Source of the DNA: Agelas oroides
Taxonomy: Eukaryota > Porifera > Demospongiae > Agelasida > Agelasidae
DNA length: 64,000 nt
Direction of reading: 5' to 3'
NCBI GenBank assembly: GCA_949130485.1
Contig: OX422194.1
Coordinates: 3,264,641-3,328,640 of the forward strand
Shown: piece by piece, positions 24,301 to 34,020 of the stretch
Layout of the letters: the number at the start of each line of letters is the position of its first letter
Position numbering within the stretch: position 1 is the stretch's first letter
Translations under genes and position numbers: made by a program
Notes under the pieces: model-generated
What the model saw: the letters and a program-made list of their open reading frames with translations, nothing else
Databases searched by the model: none
Told to the model about the DNA's origin: nothing

Positions 24301-27300
24301 TTATGTGCGTGAAATGTCGCACAAAGCGGTTTTACCCTCCCGAGATGTCCTGTGAAGCTCGTGCAAGGCTATTTAAGTGTTAGGAAAGATCTCGAGCGCA
24401 GTTTTCACCACTGTGGATGTCCAGTGATGCTCGTGGAAGCCTGTGTATATGCCTGAAAGACCTGATAAAGCCGTTTTAACCGCCGAGGAGGTGGTGTGAA
24501 GCACGTGGATCCGTGTTTAATTGCCGGGAATGATCGAGAAAGCAGGTTTCACCACTGTTGAGGTCCTGTGAAGCTCGTGCAAGCCTGTTTATGTGCGTGA
24601 AAGGTCTGACAAAGCGGTTTTAACCTCCTGAGATGTACTGTGTAGTTCGTGCTAGCCTGTTTAAGTGTGATGAAAGATCTAGAAAGCCAGTGTGGAGGTC
24701 CTGTGAAGCTCGTGCAAGCTTGTTTAGGTGCGGGAAACACCTGATGAAGCCGTTTTAACCACCTATAGGAGATGCTGTGAAGCACCTTCAGGCCTGTGTA
24801 AGTGGCAGGGAATTTAGAGGAAGCTGTTTTCACCACTGTGTAGGTCCTGTAAAACTCCTGCAAGCCCATTTATGTGCAAGAAAGACCTGACAAACCCGTT
24901 TCAACCACAGTACAGGCCCTGTGTAGCTTCTGCAAGCCTCTTTAAGTGTGAGGAAATATCTAGAAAGCAGTTTTCACCACTGTGGACGTCCAATGAAGCA
25001 CGTGCAAGCCTGTGTAAGAGCAAGGAAAAACCTACAAAGCAGTTTTAACCACTGTGAAGCTCGTGAAAACGTGTTTATGTACTCGTAGGACATAGAAAGC
25101 AGCTTTAACCACTCTGGAGGCACTGTCGAGCTCGTGAAAACCTGTTTATGTATGGGAAAGACCTTCTAAAGCCGTTTTAACCGCCGAGAAAGTGCTGTGA
25201 AGCACATGCTGGCCTGTTTAAGTGCCAGGAAAATCCTAGAAAGCAGTTTTCACCACTGTGGAGGTCCTGTGAAGATCGTGCAAGCCTGTTGAAGTGCCAG
25301 GAAAGACCAAGAAAGTAGTTTTAACCACTATGGAGGTGGTGTGAATCTTGTGCAAGCCTGTTTATGTGCGGGAAAGACCTTATAAAGCCGTTTTAAACGC
25401 CGAGGAGGTGCTGTGAAACACGTGCAGTCCAGTTTAAATGCCAGGAAAGAGCTAGAACGCAGTTTTCACGACTGTTGAGGTCCTGTGAAGCTCGTGCAAG
25501 CCTGACCAAGAAAACAGTTTTTACCACCCTGGAGGCCATGTGAAGGCCGTGCAAGCCTGTTTATGTGCGGGAAAGACTTGAGAAAGCCGTTTTAACCGCA
25601 GAGGAGGTGATGTGAAGCACGTGCAGTCCTGTTTAAGTGCCAGTAATGATCTAGTTTTCGTCACTTTGGAAGCCCTGTGAAGCTCGTGCACGCCTGTTTA
25701 AGTACCAGGAAACAACTAGCACGCAGGTTTCACCACTGTGGAAGTCCAGTGATGCTCCTGCAAGCCTGTTTATGTGCGTGAAAGGTCTCACAAGGCGGTT
25801 TTAAGGTCCCAAGAGGTCCTGTGAATCACGTGCAAGCCTATTTAAGTGTTAGGAAACATCTATAGTGCTGGTTTCACCACTGTGGAAATCCAGTGATGCT
25901 CGTGCAAGCTTGTGTATGTGCGGGAAAGAGCAGATACAGCCGTTTTAACCGCCGAGGTGGTGCTGTGAAGCACGTTCATCCCTGTTTAACTGCCGGGAAT
26001 GATCGAGAAAGCAGTTTTCACCACTGTTGAGGTCCTGTGAAGCTCGTGCACGCCTGTTTAAGTACCAGGATTCTACTAGTAAACAGTTTTCACCACTGTG
26101 GAGGTACTGTAATGCTCCTGTAATCCTGTTTATGTACGTGAAAGGCCTCATAAGGCGTTTTTAATGTCCCGAGAGGTCCTGTGAAGCACGTGCAAGCCTA
26201 TTTAAGTGTTAGGAAAGATCTAGAACGCAGGTTTAACCACTGTGGAAGTCCAGTGATTCTCCTGCATGCCTGTTTATGTGCTTGAAAGGTCTCAGAATGC
26301 GGTGTGAAGGTCCCGAGAGGTCCTGTGAAGCACGTGCAAATCTATTTAAGTGTTAGGAAGGATCTAGAATGCAGGTTTCACCACTGTGGAAGTCCAGTGA
26401 TGCTCGTGCAAGCCTGTTGTATGAGTGGGAAAGACCTGATACAGCCGTTTAAACCTCCGAGGAGGTGCTGTGAAGCACGTGCTTCCCTGTCTAACTGCCG
26501 GGAATGATCGAGAAAGCAGGCTTCACCACTGTTGTGGTCCTGTGAAGCTCGTGTAAGCCTGTTGAAGTGCCAGGACAGACCAAGAAAACAGTTTTTACCA
26601 CTCTGGTGGCCCTGTGAACCTTGTGCAAGCCTGTTTATGTGCAGGAAAGGCCTTACAAAGCCGTTTTAACCGCAGAGGAGGTGCTCTGAAGCACGTGCAG
26701 TCCTCTTTAAGTGCCAGGAAAGATCTAGAAGGCAGTTTTCACCACTGTTGAGGTCCTGTGAAACACGTGCGGGCCGGTTGAAGTGCCAGGAAAGTCCAAC
26801 AAAACAGTTACTTGTGCAAGGCTGTTTACGTGAGGGAAAGACCTTAAAAAACGGTTTAACCGCCGAGGAGTTGCTGTGAAGCACGTGCAGTCCTGTTCAA
26901 TTGCCAGATGTCCAGTTATGCTCGTGGAGGCCTGTGTATAAGCCTGAATGACCTCATAAAACCGTATTAACCGCCGAGGAGATGCTGTGAAGCACGTGGA
27001 TCCCTGTTTAACAGCCATGAAAGACCTAGAAAGCTGTTTTCACCAATGGGTGTATGGTTTGAAGTTCGTGAAAGCCTGTTTATTTGCAGGAAACACCTGA
27101 CAATGCGGTTTTAACCGCCAAGGAGGTGCTGTGAAACACGTGCAGGCCTGTTTATGTGCCAGCAAAGATCTAGAAAGGAATTTTAACCACTTTGGATGTC
27201 CTGCAGCTGGTCCAACCCTGTTTAAGTACCAGGAAAGAAGTAGAAAACAGTTTTCATCACTCTGTAGCACCTGTAATACACGTGGAAGCCTGTTTATGTG

Positions 27301-29092
27301 CGTGAAATATCGCACAGAGCGGTTTTACCCTCCCGAGATGTCCTGTGAAGTGTTAGGAAAGATCTCGAGCGCAGTTTTCACCACTGTGGAGGTCGAGTAA
27401 TGCTCGTGGAAGCCTGTGTATGTGCCTGAAAGACCTGATAAAACCGTTTTAACCGCCGAGGATGTGCTGTGAATCACGTGGATCCCTATTTAACTGCCGG
27501 GAAAGCATGTTTCACCACTGTTGACGTCCTGTGAAGCTCGTGCAAGCCTGTTGAAGTGCCTGGACAGACCAAGGAAACAGTTTGTACCACTCGAGAGGCC
27601 CTGTGAAGCTCGTTCAAGCGTGTTTATGTGCGTGAAAGTCTGACAAGGAGGTTTTAACCTCCTGAGAGGTGCTGTGATGTTCGTTCTAGCCTGTTGAAGT
27701 GTGAGCAAAGATCTAGAAAGCCACTGTGGAGGTCCTGTGAAGCTCGTGCAAGCCTGTCTATGTGCGGGAAACACCTGATGAAGCCGTTTTAACCACCTAG
27801 GAGATGTTGTGAAGCACGTTCAGGCCTGTTTAAGTGGCAGGTTATTTAGAGAAAGCTGTTTTCACCACTGTGGTGGTCCTGTTAAACTCCTGCAAGCCCA
27901 TTTATGTGCAAGAAAGACCTGACAATCCCGTTTCAACCACAGAAGAGGCCCTGTGTAGCCTCTGCAAGCCTCTTTAAGTGTGGGGAAAGATCTAGAAATC
28001 AGTTTACACCGCCGTGGAAGCCTGTTTAAGCACGTGCAAGCCTGTGTAAAGCAGTTTTAACTACTGTGAAAGCAGTTTTAACCATTCCGGAGGCACTGTG
28101 GAGCTCGTGAAAGCCTGTTTATGTATGGGAAAGACCTTATAAAGCCCTTTTAACCGCGAAGAAGGTGCTGCGAAGTACGTTCAGGCCTGTTTAAGTGCCA
28201 GGAAAATCCTAGAAAGCAGTTTTCACCACTGTGGATGTCCTGTGAAGTTCGTACAAGCCTGCTGAAGTGCCAGGAAAGACCAAGAAAGCCGATTTTACCA
28301 CTCTGGAGGCGGTATGAATCTTGTGCAAGCCTGTTTATGTTAAAAAAACACCTTATAAAGCCGTTTTAACCTCCGAGGAGGTGCTGTGAAACACGTGAAG
28401 TCCAGTTTAAGTGCCAGAAAAGAGCTAGAACGCAGTTTTCACCATCGCGGAGGTCCTGTGAAGTTCGGGCAAGACTGTATATGTGCGGGAAAGACCTGAT
28501 AAAATCGTTTTAACCGCCGAGGAGGTGCTGTGAAGCACGAAGGTCCCTGTTTAACTGCTGGGAATGATCGAGAATGCAGAGTTTCAACAGTGTTGAGGTC
28601 CTGTGAAGCTCGTGCAAGCCTGTTGAAGTGCCAGGAAAGACCAAGAAAACAGTTTTTACCACTCTGGAGGCCCTGTGGAGCTTGTTTATGTGCAGGAAAG
28701 ACCTTACAATGCCGTTTTAACCGCAGAGGATGTGCTGTGAAGCACGTGCAGTCCTGTTCAAGTGCCAGTACTCTTCTAGAAAGCAGTTTTCATCACTGTG
28801 GACGTCCAATGTTTAAGAGCCAGGAAAAACCTACAAAGCAGTTTTAACCACTGTGAAGCTCGTGAAATTGTGTTTATGTACTGGTAAGACATAGAAAGCA
28901 GTTTTAGCCACTCTGGAGGCATTGTGGAGCTCGTGAAAGCCTATTTATGTATAGGAAAGACCTTATAAAGCCGTTTTAACCTCCTAGAAGGTGCTGTGAC
29001 GCACGTACAGTCCTGTTTAAGTGGCAGTAAAGATCTAGAAAGTAGTTTTCATCACTGTGGAACCCCTGTGAATCTCATGCACACCTGTTTAA
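21346..29092 (+). repeat. 72-bp satellite array, plus orientation (left array, part 3)
   Basis: This continues the left array with the same monomer types and trimers as 1-18,856. The recurrent block starting AAGGTCTGACAAAGCGG or near variants is present again near 24,598 and 27,632. Local deletions make the last 1.5 kb (from about 27,500) more irregular. The array is cut at the piggyBac-type insertion, whose TTAA target lies inside GCCTGTTTAAGTACC of a monomer. Confidence 0.96.
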
Positions 29093-29717
29093 CTCTTTAC
29101 CGACCAAAGACGCCGTACGGCGTCATGAGATTAATGTTCCCGTATGACCAATGACGCCGAACGGCGTCATGAGTACTTACCTGCCTTTGGGTGTTTCCCC
29201 CGGAAGATAGCGGTTTAGTACACACCTTACACGCGTCTAACAGTATTCATTACACCCACCGGAAGCTAATCGTGCACATTTTAATTGAAACTAGTACTTT
29301 GACGAGGCGGAAGTTGAACGTAGCGTAGCGTGTCGTGCTACCGCAATCGACCGGGCCGTGTTTGTCGCGACCGATCTCGAGAAGTATACAAGCTACGAAG
29401 ATGCGATAAAAAAGCAATGTATAACTAAATGAAAGCTCTAACATCCAAGTTACAGCCACCAGAGCAGACCGAATGTAGCAACTTCCGGTATTAAATTTCG
29501 GGTTTATCTCCTGGCTTGTTCTTTAGTGGTAAGCTTCAGAACTACAGCGAAGCTAGGCAAAGCCTAAGGCTCTCCAATGTTTTTAACCAGAAGTCTGTAG
29601 CTTGTTTGCAACTGGAGATATAACACGGAGTATACAACATGTCGTCTAGGCCGCTTCCGGAATTCCTGTGTGGTCATTCACGTAATATCGCAATAATTTG
29701 CTACGGTCGGTAAAGAG
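29093..29717. mobile_element. piggyBac-type MITE 1
   Basis: The element is 625 bp and is bounded by TTAA on both sides (29,089-29,092 and 29,718-29,721). It has perfect 13-bp inverted ends, CTCTTTACCGACC on the left and GGTCGGTAAAGAG on the right. A single TTAA sits in the same place in intact satellite monomers (TGTTTAAGTACCAGG), so the target duplication is exact. TTAA duplication and such ends define piggyBac transposons. Near the left end are two palindromic copies, GACGCCGTACGGCGTC at 29,109 and ATGACGCCGAACGGCGTCAT at 29,151. No transposase frame is present, so it would depend on a transposase elsewhere. Confidence 0.9.
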
Positions 29718-29769
29718 TTAAGTACCAGGAAGCAACTAGAATATACAGTTTGCACCACTGTGGGGGTTC
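29718..29769 (+). repeat. Satellite remnant between insertions, plus orientation
   Basis: A partial monomer (TTAAGTACCAGGAAGCAACT through CACCACTGTGGGGGTTCT) continues the array after the piggyBac-type element. It then breaks off at the next insertion. Confidence 0.9.
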
Positions 29770-30198
29770 TCGTTCCTAGGCCTATCCCGTTTTTTTGTTC
29801 TTCTGTTTGCGTTCAGTATATTATACTGAGGCGGAAGAGCGCGAAAAACGTGGAAGGCCTGGGAACACTTGTCTCGTGAATGACGTCTGGTGGACGCCAG
29901 GTGGACGTAGAGTGGGCGGTGCCCAACTTCAAATAACGTACTAGACTTCATCAGCGAGCGCTCCAACGAGATAGCCAGGACTACCCCGTTTTTCGTTCTT
30001 CGGTTTGCGTTCAGTATAATACACGAAGGCAGAAGAGCGCGAAAAACGGGGAAGGCCTGGGAACACTTGTCACGTGAATGACGTATGTGGAAGCGAGGTG
30101 CACGTAGTGGGGGCGGTGCCCAAATACAAATTCGTGTGCAATAAACCATAGAGCGAGTTTCTTACCGGTGAAGTCGAGTACTGTCGATCTCGTTAACG
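29770..30198. mobile_element. Doubled hairpin segment, probable fragment of a TAGCCTCG-family element
   Basis: This is non-satellite DNA inserted between two parts of the array. It contains two direct copies offset by 198 bp, about 29,780-29,935 and 29,978-30,133. Each has a CCCGTTTTT...AAAAACG stem, then GGCCTGGGAACACTTGTC, then CGTGAATGACGT, then GGCGGTGCCCAA. In the second copy the stem CCCCGTTTTTCG / CGAAAAACGGGG is perfect (29,984-30,051). The start CTCGTTCCTAGGCC resembles the ends of the elements at 31,678 and 40,264. No matching right end or target duplication was found, so it is called a fragment. No gene is visible. Confidence 0.5.
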
Positions 30199-30282
30199 TC
30201 AAGCCTGTTTATGTGCGTGAAAGGTCTCACAAGGCGGATTTTATGATCCCTAGTAGTCCTGTGAGGCACGTGCAAGCCTATT
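30199..30282 (+). repeat. Satellite remnant, plus orientation
   Basis: This is one monomer plus a partial one, from CAAGCCTGTTTATGTGCGTG to GCACGTGCAAGCCTATT. It is slightly diverged and continues the left array before the next insertion. Confidence 0.9.
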
Positions 30283-30527
30283 CCCCTGAAGACCAGTATT
30301 TTATTTGAGCATATCTCCCAAAAACCAGTAACTAACCGCCCCATCCATTCCATCCATAAATGCCCCACCTATTTAAGTGATAAATGCCCCACCCATTTAA
30401 GCTATAAAACGCCGCACCCATTTAAGCCATAAATGCCCCATCACCATCTCCCTTTATGTTTTAACTTCACACGTTATGTATGTATGAAATTTTGAACATC
30501 GATGTGCCAGCGGTATTGGTGCTCCCC
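30283..30527. repeat. Direct repeat DR-1, with 24-bp internal repeats
   Basis: This unit of about 245 bp begins TCCCCTGAAGACCAGTATT and ends CCAGCGG.ATTGGTGCTCCCC. A second copy is at 32,907-33,134. From about 30,352 to 30,438 it contains four imperfect 24-bp repeats built on ATGCCCCACCCATTTAAG. TCCCCTGAA recurs right after the unit (30,522-30,530), as if a further unit began there or a short duplication flanked it. No reading frame of note. Confidence 0.8.
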
Positions 30528-30548
30528 TGAACATGCAGGTACAGTTAA

Positions 30549-31162
30549 CCCTTTACACCCGATGCGCATGCGCACAATAAACACGTGATTACGAGAGAAG
30601 CAAGATACAAAATGGCGATTTTGAACAATGTTGATTCATTGCGTTATATCTTGTGAACTAGCAGAGTTCAACAATCGGTAGTTAGGCTTAGTTTGGTTGA
30701 AAACAAACCTGCTTTACTCGGGAAGTAGTCGTACGAGTTGGCAGTGAAATCCGAATAAGATACAGCGGTGGAAACGCGGGTATTCGCTACGTATTGGAAA
30801 ATGACTGGAAATCCGTGGCAAAACTTCCAGCGAAGGTACGTTTTCACTGTTGTTTAGATAATTAGCGAGAACAAATTTGGTAGGACCAGTAGCGCGTGGG
30901 AAACCAGCTGTTCTGTGGCAATACTAAGTACAACACGATCGAACGGTAAACTTCGAATGCGATTTCCGGGGAAAGTCCCTATAGGACGGCCCAGCTAATT
31001 ATGCTTTATTCGACTTCCTGCGGCACATACTAACTGTATACTACGTAGCCGCGGGGTATAGAGCGCTAACCGCTCGATAGTGGCCATGACGACTATAGTC
31101 GTCATTCGGAATTTACGTACCTATATTCATGACGACTATAGTCGTCATTCGGGTATAAAGGG
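30549..31162. mobile_element. piggyBac-type MITE 2
   Basis: The element is 614 bp and is bounded by TTAA (30,545-30,548 and 31,163-31,166). Its left end is CCCTTTACACCCGA; the right end read on the other strand is CCCTTTATACCCGA, one mismatch in 14. The perfect 20-bp palindrome ATGACGACTATAGTCGTCAT occurs twice near the right end (31,086-31,105 and 31,129-31,148). This is the same layout as in MITE 1, in the opposite direction. No transposase is encoded. It is a relative of MITE 1 rather than a copy, as the interiors differ. Confidence 0.88.
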
Positions 31163-31166
31163 TTAA

Positions 31167-31599
31167 AGTCTGTCGGCCTTGCCAAATGGGGAACCCCCAG
31201 CATCCTTCAATGGATCCACCCGAAGACGCACATGTTCTAACGACCATAATACCTCAGGCATGCCTTAGACCTCAAACAGCATCACGAATATCTCTCCAAC
31301 GATAATTCCTTGTCCTAGCCCCGTTCCCATTTCCAAAGTTAACCATAGTATACCCCTTGGTGAAGAGATAATTGAGCCGGAGGCTAAGGGGGTGGATAGT
31401 GAGAGTATCCGCTCAGGCAATGTGCTTGTACAGTCAACCCGCCCAGGCCCACAACCCCGTCCGCAGGGGATCTCCACTTAACTACCACAATGTATTTAAT
31501 TGCGAGAGGAAGGACAGCTGTAGTCAAAAATCCCTGTCTTTATCTATCTCCACGTGTATAAAGCATAAAGTATAAAGCCCTTATCACACACACACCCAT
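31167..31599. other. Unclassified spacer, no gene seen
   Basis: About 430 bp of non-satellite sequence. I see no convincing coding frame, inverted ends or repeat other than a short CACACACACAC run near 31,586. The 67- to 70-codon frames on both strands look like chance. Confidence 0.6.
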
Positions 31600-32210
31600 A
31601 ATTTAAAATGCGAATTAGCTTCACACCCATAACGTAACAGTAGTAACTCAAGTGCGAATGAGCTTCACACTCACAGTTAGCCTCGTTCCCAGGCCCCGCC
31701 CAGCTTTCCGTCGCTTATTAGTACGGTGAAGCGGGAGAGGGCCTGGTATCTTTTCTGACGTGAGTGACGTCAGTATAGAAAGGACGGTAGAAAGTGTTTA
31801 ATTGTGCGTGGGCGCACCGGGCCCAGAACAGCGAAAAGAGCCAAGGTACCAGGTAACTTACCACATGTATCTAGCTAGCGGGAGGCGACTGTCTCACACA
31901 CCAAGCGTTGAGCGTGTGGTCGGTTTAATATACGCGAAACACAGCCTGTTCTGCAAAATTTCGCCATTTTCCGATTACGTCATGCTCACGTAAGAAAAGA
32001 TACCAGGCTCTGCACGGCTTTTGATGGAAAGCTGGGCGGGGCCTGGGATCGAGGCTACCTCACAGTAGTAACTCAAGTGTGAATGAGCTTCACATTCGTA
32101 TCGGAACTGTGAGCCTCACAGTAGTAATGTTAATTTTGTGAGTCTCAATGGTTAGTCAAGTGTGAGAGAGCCTCACACTCGTAATGCCAATATGAGTGAG
32201 CCTCAAAGAT
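31600..32210. repeat. Degenerate short repeat, split by a MITE
   Basis: Variants of AACTCAAGTG.GAATGAGCTTCACAC and CCTCACAGTAGTAA recur at 31,605-31,677 and again at 32,058-32,210. They form an imperfect repeat of roughly 40-60 bp. The element at 31,678-32,057 is inserted into it and duplicated nine bases of it. The outer limits are approximate. Confidence 0.65.
31678..32057. mobile_element. TAGCCTCG-family MITE A (9-bp target duplication)
   Basis: The element is 380 bp. Its left end TAGCCTCGTTCCCAGGCCCC continues GCCCAGCTTTCC. The right end on the other strand is the same apart from one base in the first 32. Flanks are ACTCACAGT (31,669-31,677) and CCTCACAGT (32,058-32,066), matching at eight of nine bases. 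A 9-bp duplication fits Mutator-like elements, but the end sequence is not one I can assign. Inside are GACGTGAGTGACGTCAG and a repeated GGTAGAAAG motif, shared with the elements at 35,240 and 40,264. No transposase is encoded. Confidence 0.85.
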
Positions 32211-32252
32211 AACACCGAACAGCCCCAGCCCAACCCTAGCCATAGCTCAGCC

Positions 32253-32640
32253 TAGTCTCGTACCCAGACCCCTCCCCCGAAAAGCGGAAAGAGGGTCTGG
32301 TGTTCTGAGCGACATTTCTAGTCACAAGGGGTGGGGCATACGGCGTAAAGAATGTCATATTTACATTTTACATCCGGGACTCGAGTTTTCTGACGACTTG
32401 GACTGCTGCACGGTATGAAGTTTCTTGGGAAAGCTGAGAACGAGCTGCGAGGTAAGTTTTTGGTACCCCCAATTCGGTTCAAAATACGATCGCTTACGTC
32501 TTGGACATTAATTATGCGTTCTAGAATCTGATTCGAGCTCTCAGATCGGGTAGCTACCCCGCCCAATGTGACAAGAAAAGTCGTTCAAAACACCAGACCC
32601 TCTTTCTCGAACGTGCGGGGAGGGGCTGGGCGCGAGACTA
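32253..32640. mobile_element. TAGTCTCG-variant MITE B (perfect 9-bp target duplication)
   Basis: The element is 388 bp, with ends TAGTCTCGTACCCAGACCCC and, on the other strand, TAGTCTCGCGCCCAGCCCCT. The second, inner part of the inverted repeat pairs GAGGGTCTGGTGTT.TGA on the left with AACACCAGACCCTC on the right. Perfect target copies AGCTCAGCC lie at 32,244-32,252 and 32,641-32,649. It is a divergent member of the same group as MITE A, without a transposase frame. The frames within it (up to 82 codons) look like chance. Confidence 0.85.
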
Positions 32641-32649
32641 AGCTCAGCC

Positions 32650-32906
32650 TTAGGCGTACCTTTACCATACCGCGTAAACGTCGCCACAGCACAGACCCTA
32701 GTATCCATCTCCAGTACAGAAACGCCTACCGCCGAACAAGCCTCCCAGACGTACGGAACGACAGCGAGTTGGTAATTAGAATATTCTTAGCTGTGTGAAT
32801 GCCAACCGAGAGCTGGGCTCCTCACTCAAAGCAAGCCTTAGGCGGGGAGTGGTCGGGAGTTCAAAGGGACCGAAACCCGTGGTCATGCGACGACCGGAAA
32901 GGGTAC
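32650..32906. other. Unclassified spacer, no gene seen
   Basis: About 260 bp between MITE B and the second direct repeat. TTAGGCG occurs twice (near 32,651 and 32,842), but I cannot define an element. No convincing reading frame. Confidence 0.5.
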
Positions 32907-33134
32907 TCCCCTGAAGACCAGTATTGCAAAAAACAGTAACTAACCGCCCCATCCACTCGAGCCATAAATGCCCCACCCATTTAAGGCATAAATGCCCCAC
33001 CCATTTAAGCAATAAAATGCCACACTTATTTAAGCCATAAATGCCCCATCACCATCTCCCTTTGTGTTTTAACTTCACACTTTTGTAAGTGTGAAATTTT
33101 GATCATCGATGTGCCAGCGGTGTTGGTGCTCCCC
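32907..33134. repeat. Direct repeat DR-2, second copy of 30,283-30,527
   Basis: This is 228 bp in the same orientation as DR-1 and begins TCCCCTGAAGACCAGTATT. The array of four 24-bp ATGCCCCACCCATTTAAG-like repeats lies near 32,964-33,050. It shares the tail CATCGATGTGCCAGCGG.GTTGGTGCTCCCC. DR-1 and DR-2 enclose 2.4 kb of transposons and spacer and are flanked outside by satellite on both sides. Confidence 0.8.
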
Positions 33135-33150
33135 CAATCGACACACAACT

Positions 33151-33410
33151 ACCAGGAAAATCCTAGAAAGCAGTTTTCACCACTGTGGAGGTCCTGTGAA
33201 GATCGTGCAAGGCTGTTGAAGTGCCAGGAAAGACCAAGAAAGCAGTTTTTACGGTAGAGGTCGTGTATAAAAGATCCTGTGGTCGTCCAGAAAGCAGTTT
33301 TGTGAAGCCCGTAAAAGCCTGTTCATGTACTGGAGGGACCTAGAAAGCAGTCTAGGAGGCGACTCGAGCTTTCCTGTTAAGTGCTAGCAACGATGTAAAA
33401 AGCACTCATC
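33151..33410 (+). repeat. Decaying end of the plus-orientation satellite
   Basis: The first 100 bp match monomers well (ACCAGGAAAATCCTAGAAAG, CAGTTTTCACCACTGTGGAG). After about 33,250 the pieces become short and out of register: CCAGAAAGCAGTTTTGTGAAG, CCTGTTCATGTACTGG. They fade out near 33,410. This gradual loss of homology is typical of an old array edge. Confidence 0.8.
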
Positions 33411-33896
33411 CTGCAGTTTCATATATCCAAAGGAGGTCGAGGACAACTGTGGATTGTGTTTGAACATGTTCGTTCGTGTTTAGTGTTAGGCAAACACATT
33501 ATGCTATTCCAATATGCTCAAAATTGTAGCAATTATCGTTAAAAATTATGCGCCAAATTTGCTTATTTTGCTCAAACTATTCAAACTTGACCAAACATCT
33601 TGGAAAGTTCAATGTAGTCCACCAGACTGTGATTGTTGATGCAGGGAAAAGGCCCTTTCTTGCCAGTACAACGTGTGTACAAAAGCGGCCATTCAACTTT
33701 CTGATCCAATGTGGTGAAATTTAAATTTCTAGTTTTAGCAGAATCAGCAAACCCGAATAAATCTAAAGGCCTCAGTTCAGTAAAGTTAGAAATTTAACAA
33801 AGGTTCTTGTAAACTGCAGACAGAATGTCGCTACATCCTTGTATACTTGCAACTAACTGACAGCGCTAATGGCTACTGAACGCTCTCGTGGATGTT
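33411..33896. other. Unclassified spacer, no gene seen
   Basis: About 490 bp of AT-rich sequence between the array edge and the 3-kb element. No coding frame of interest and no repeat structure recognised. Confidence 0.6.
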
Positions 33897-34020
33897 GGTC
33901 CATTTAGCCTCGTACCTAGGCTCCTCGCCATGCCGAAAAGAGCCTGGACAATCTGATCACGTGCCCCGTGACGTTACTATGTGTGGTTTTATGTGTGGTT
34001 TTGGTAATCAAATTATTGCC

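Noticed and set aside
1-29092. Dozens of open frames of 60-226 codons in the plus array, with Cys/His patterns like a zinc-binding repeat protein
   Set aside because: The frames follow the 72-bp period, lie on both strands and in several frames, are cut by the GTTTAA stop in most monomers, and lack any non-repeat domain or flanking gene structure.
29250-30368. Minus-strand frames of 63-137 codons across the spacer
   Set aside because: They lie across MITE ends, doubled hairpin copies and satellite remnants; the 137-codon frame repeats itself because the DNA segment is doubled.
30283-33134. DR-1 and DR-2 as LTRs of a 2.9-kb retrotransposon
   Set aside because: Ends are not TG...CA, no primer site or coding parts lie between them, and the interior is explained by separate DNA elements.
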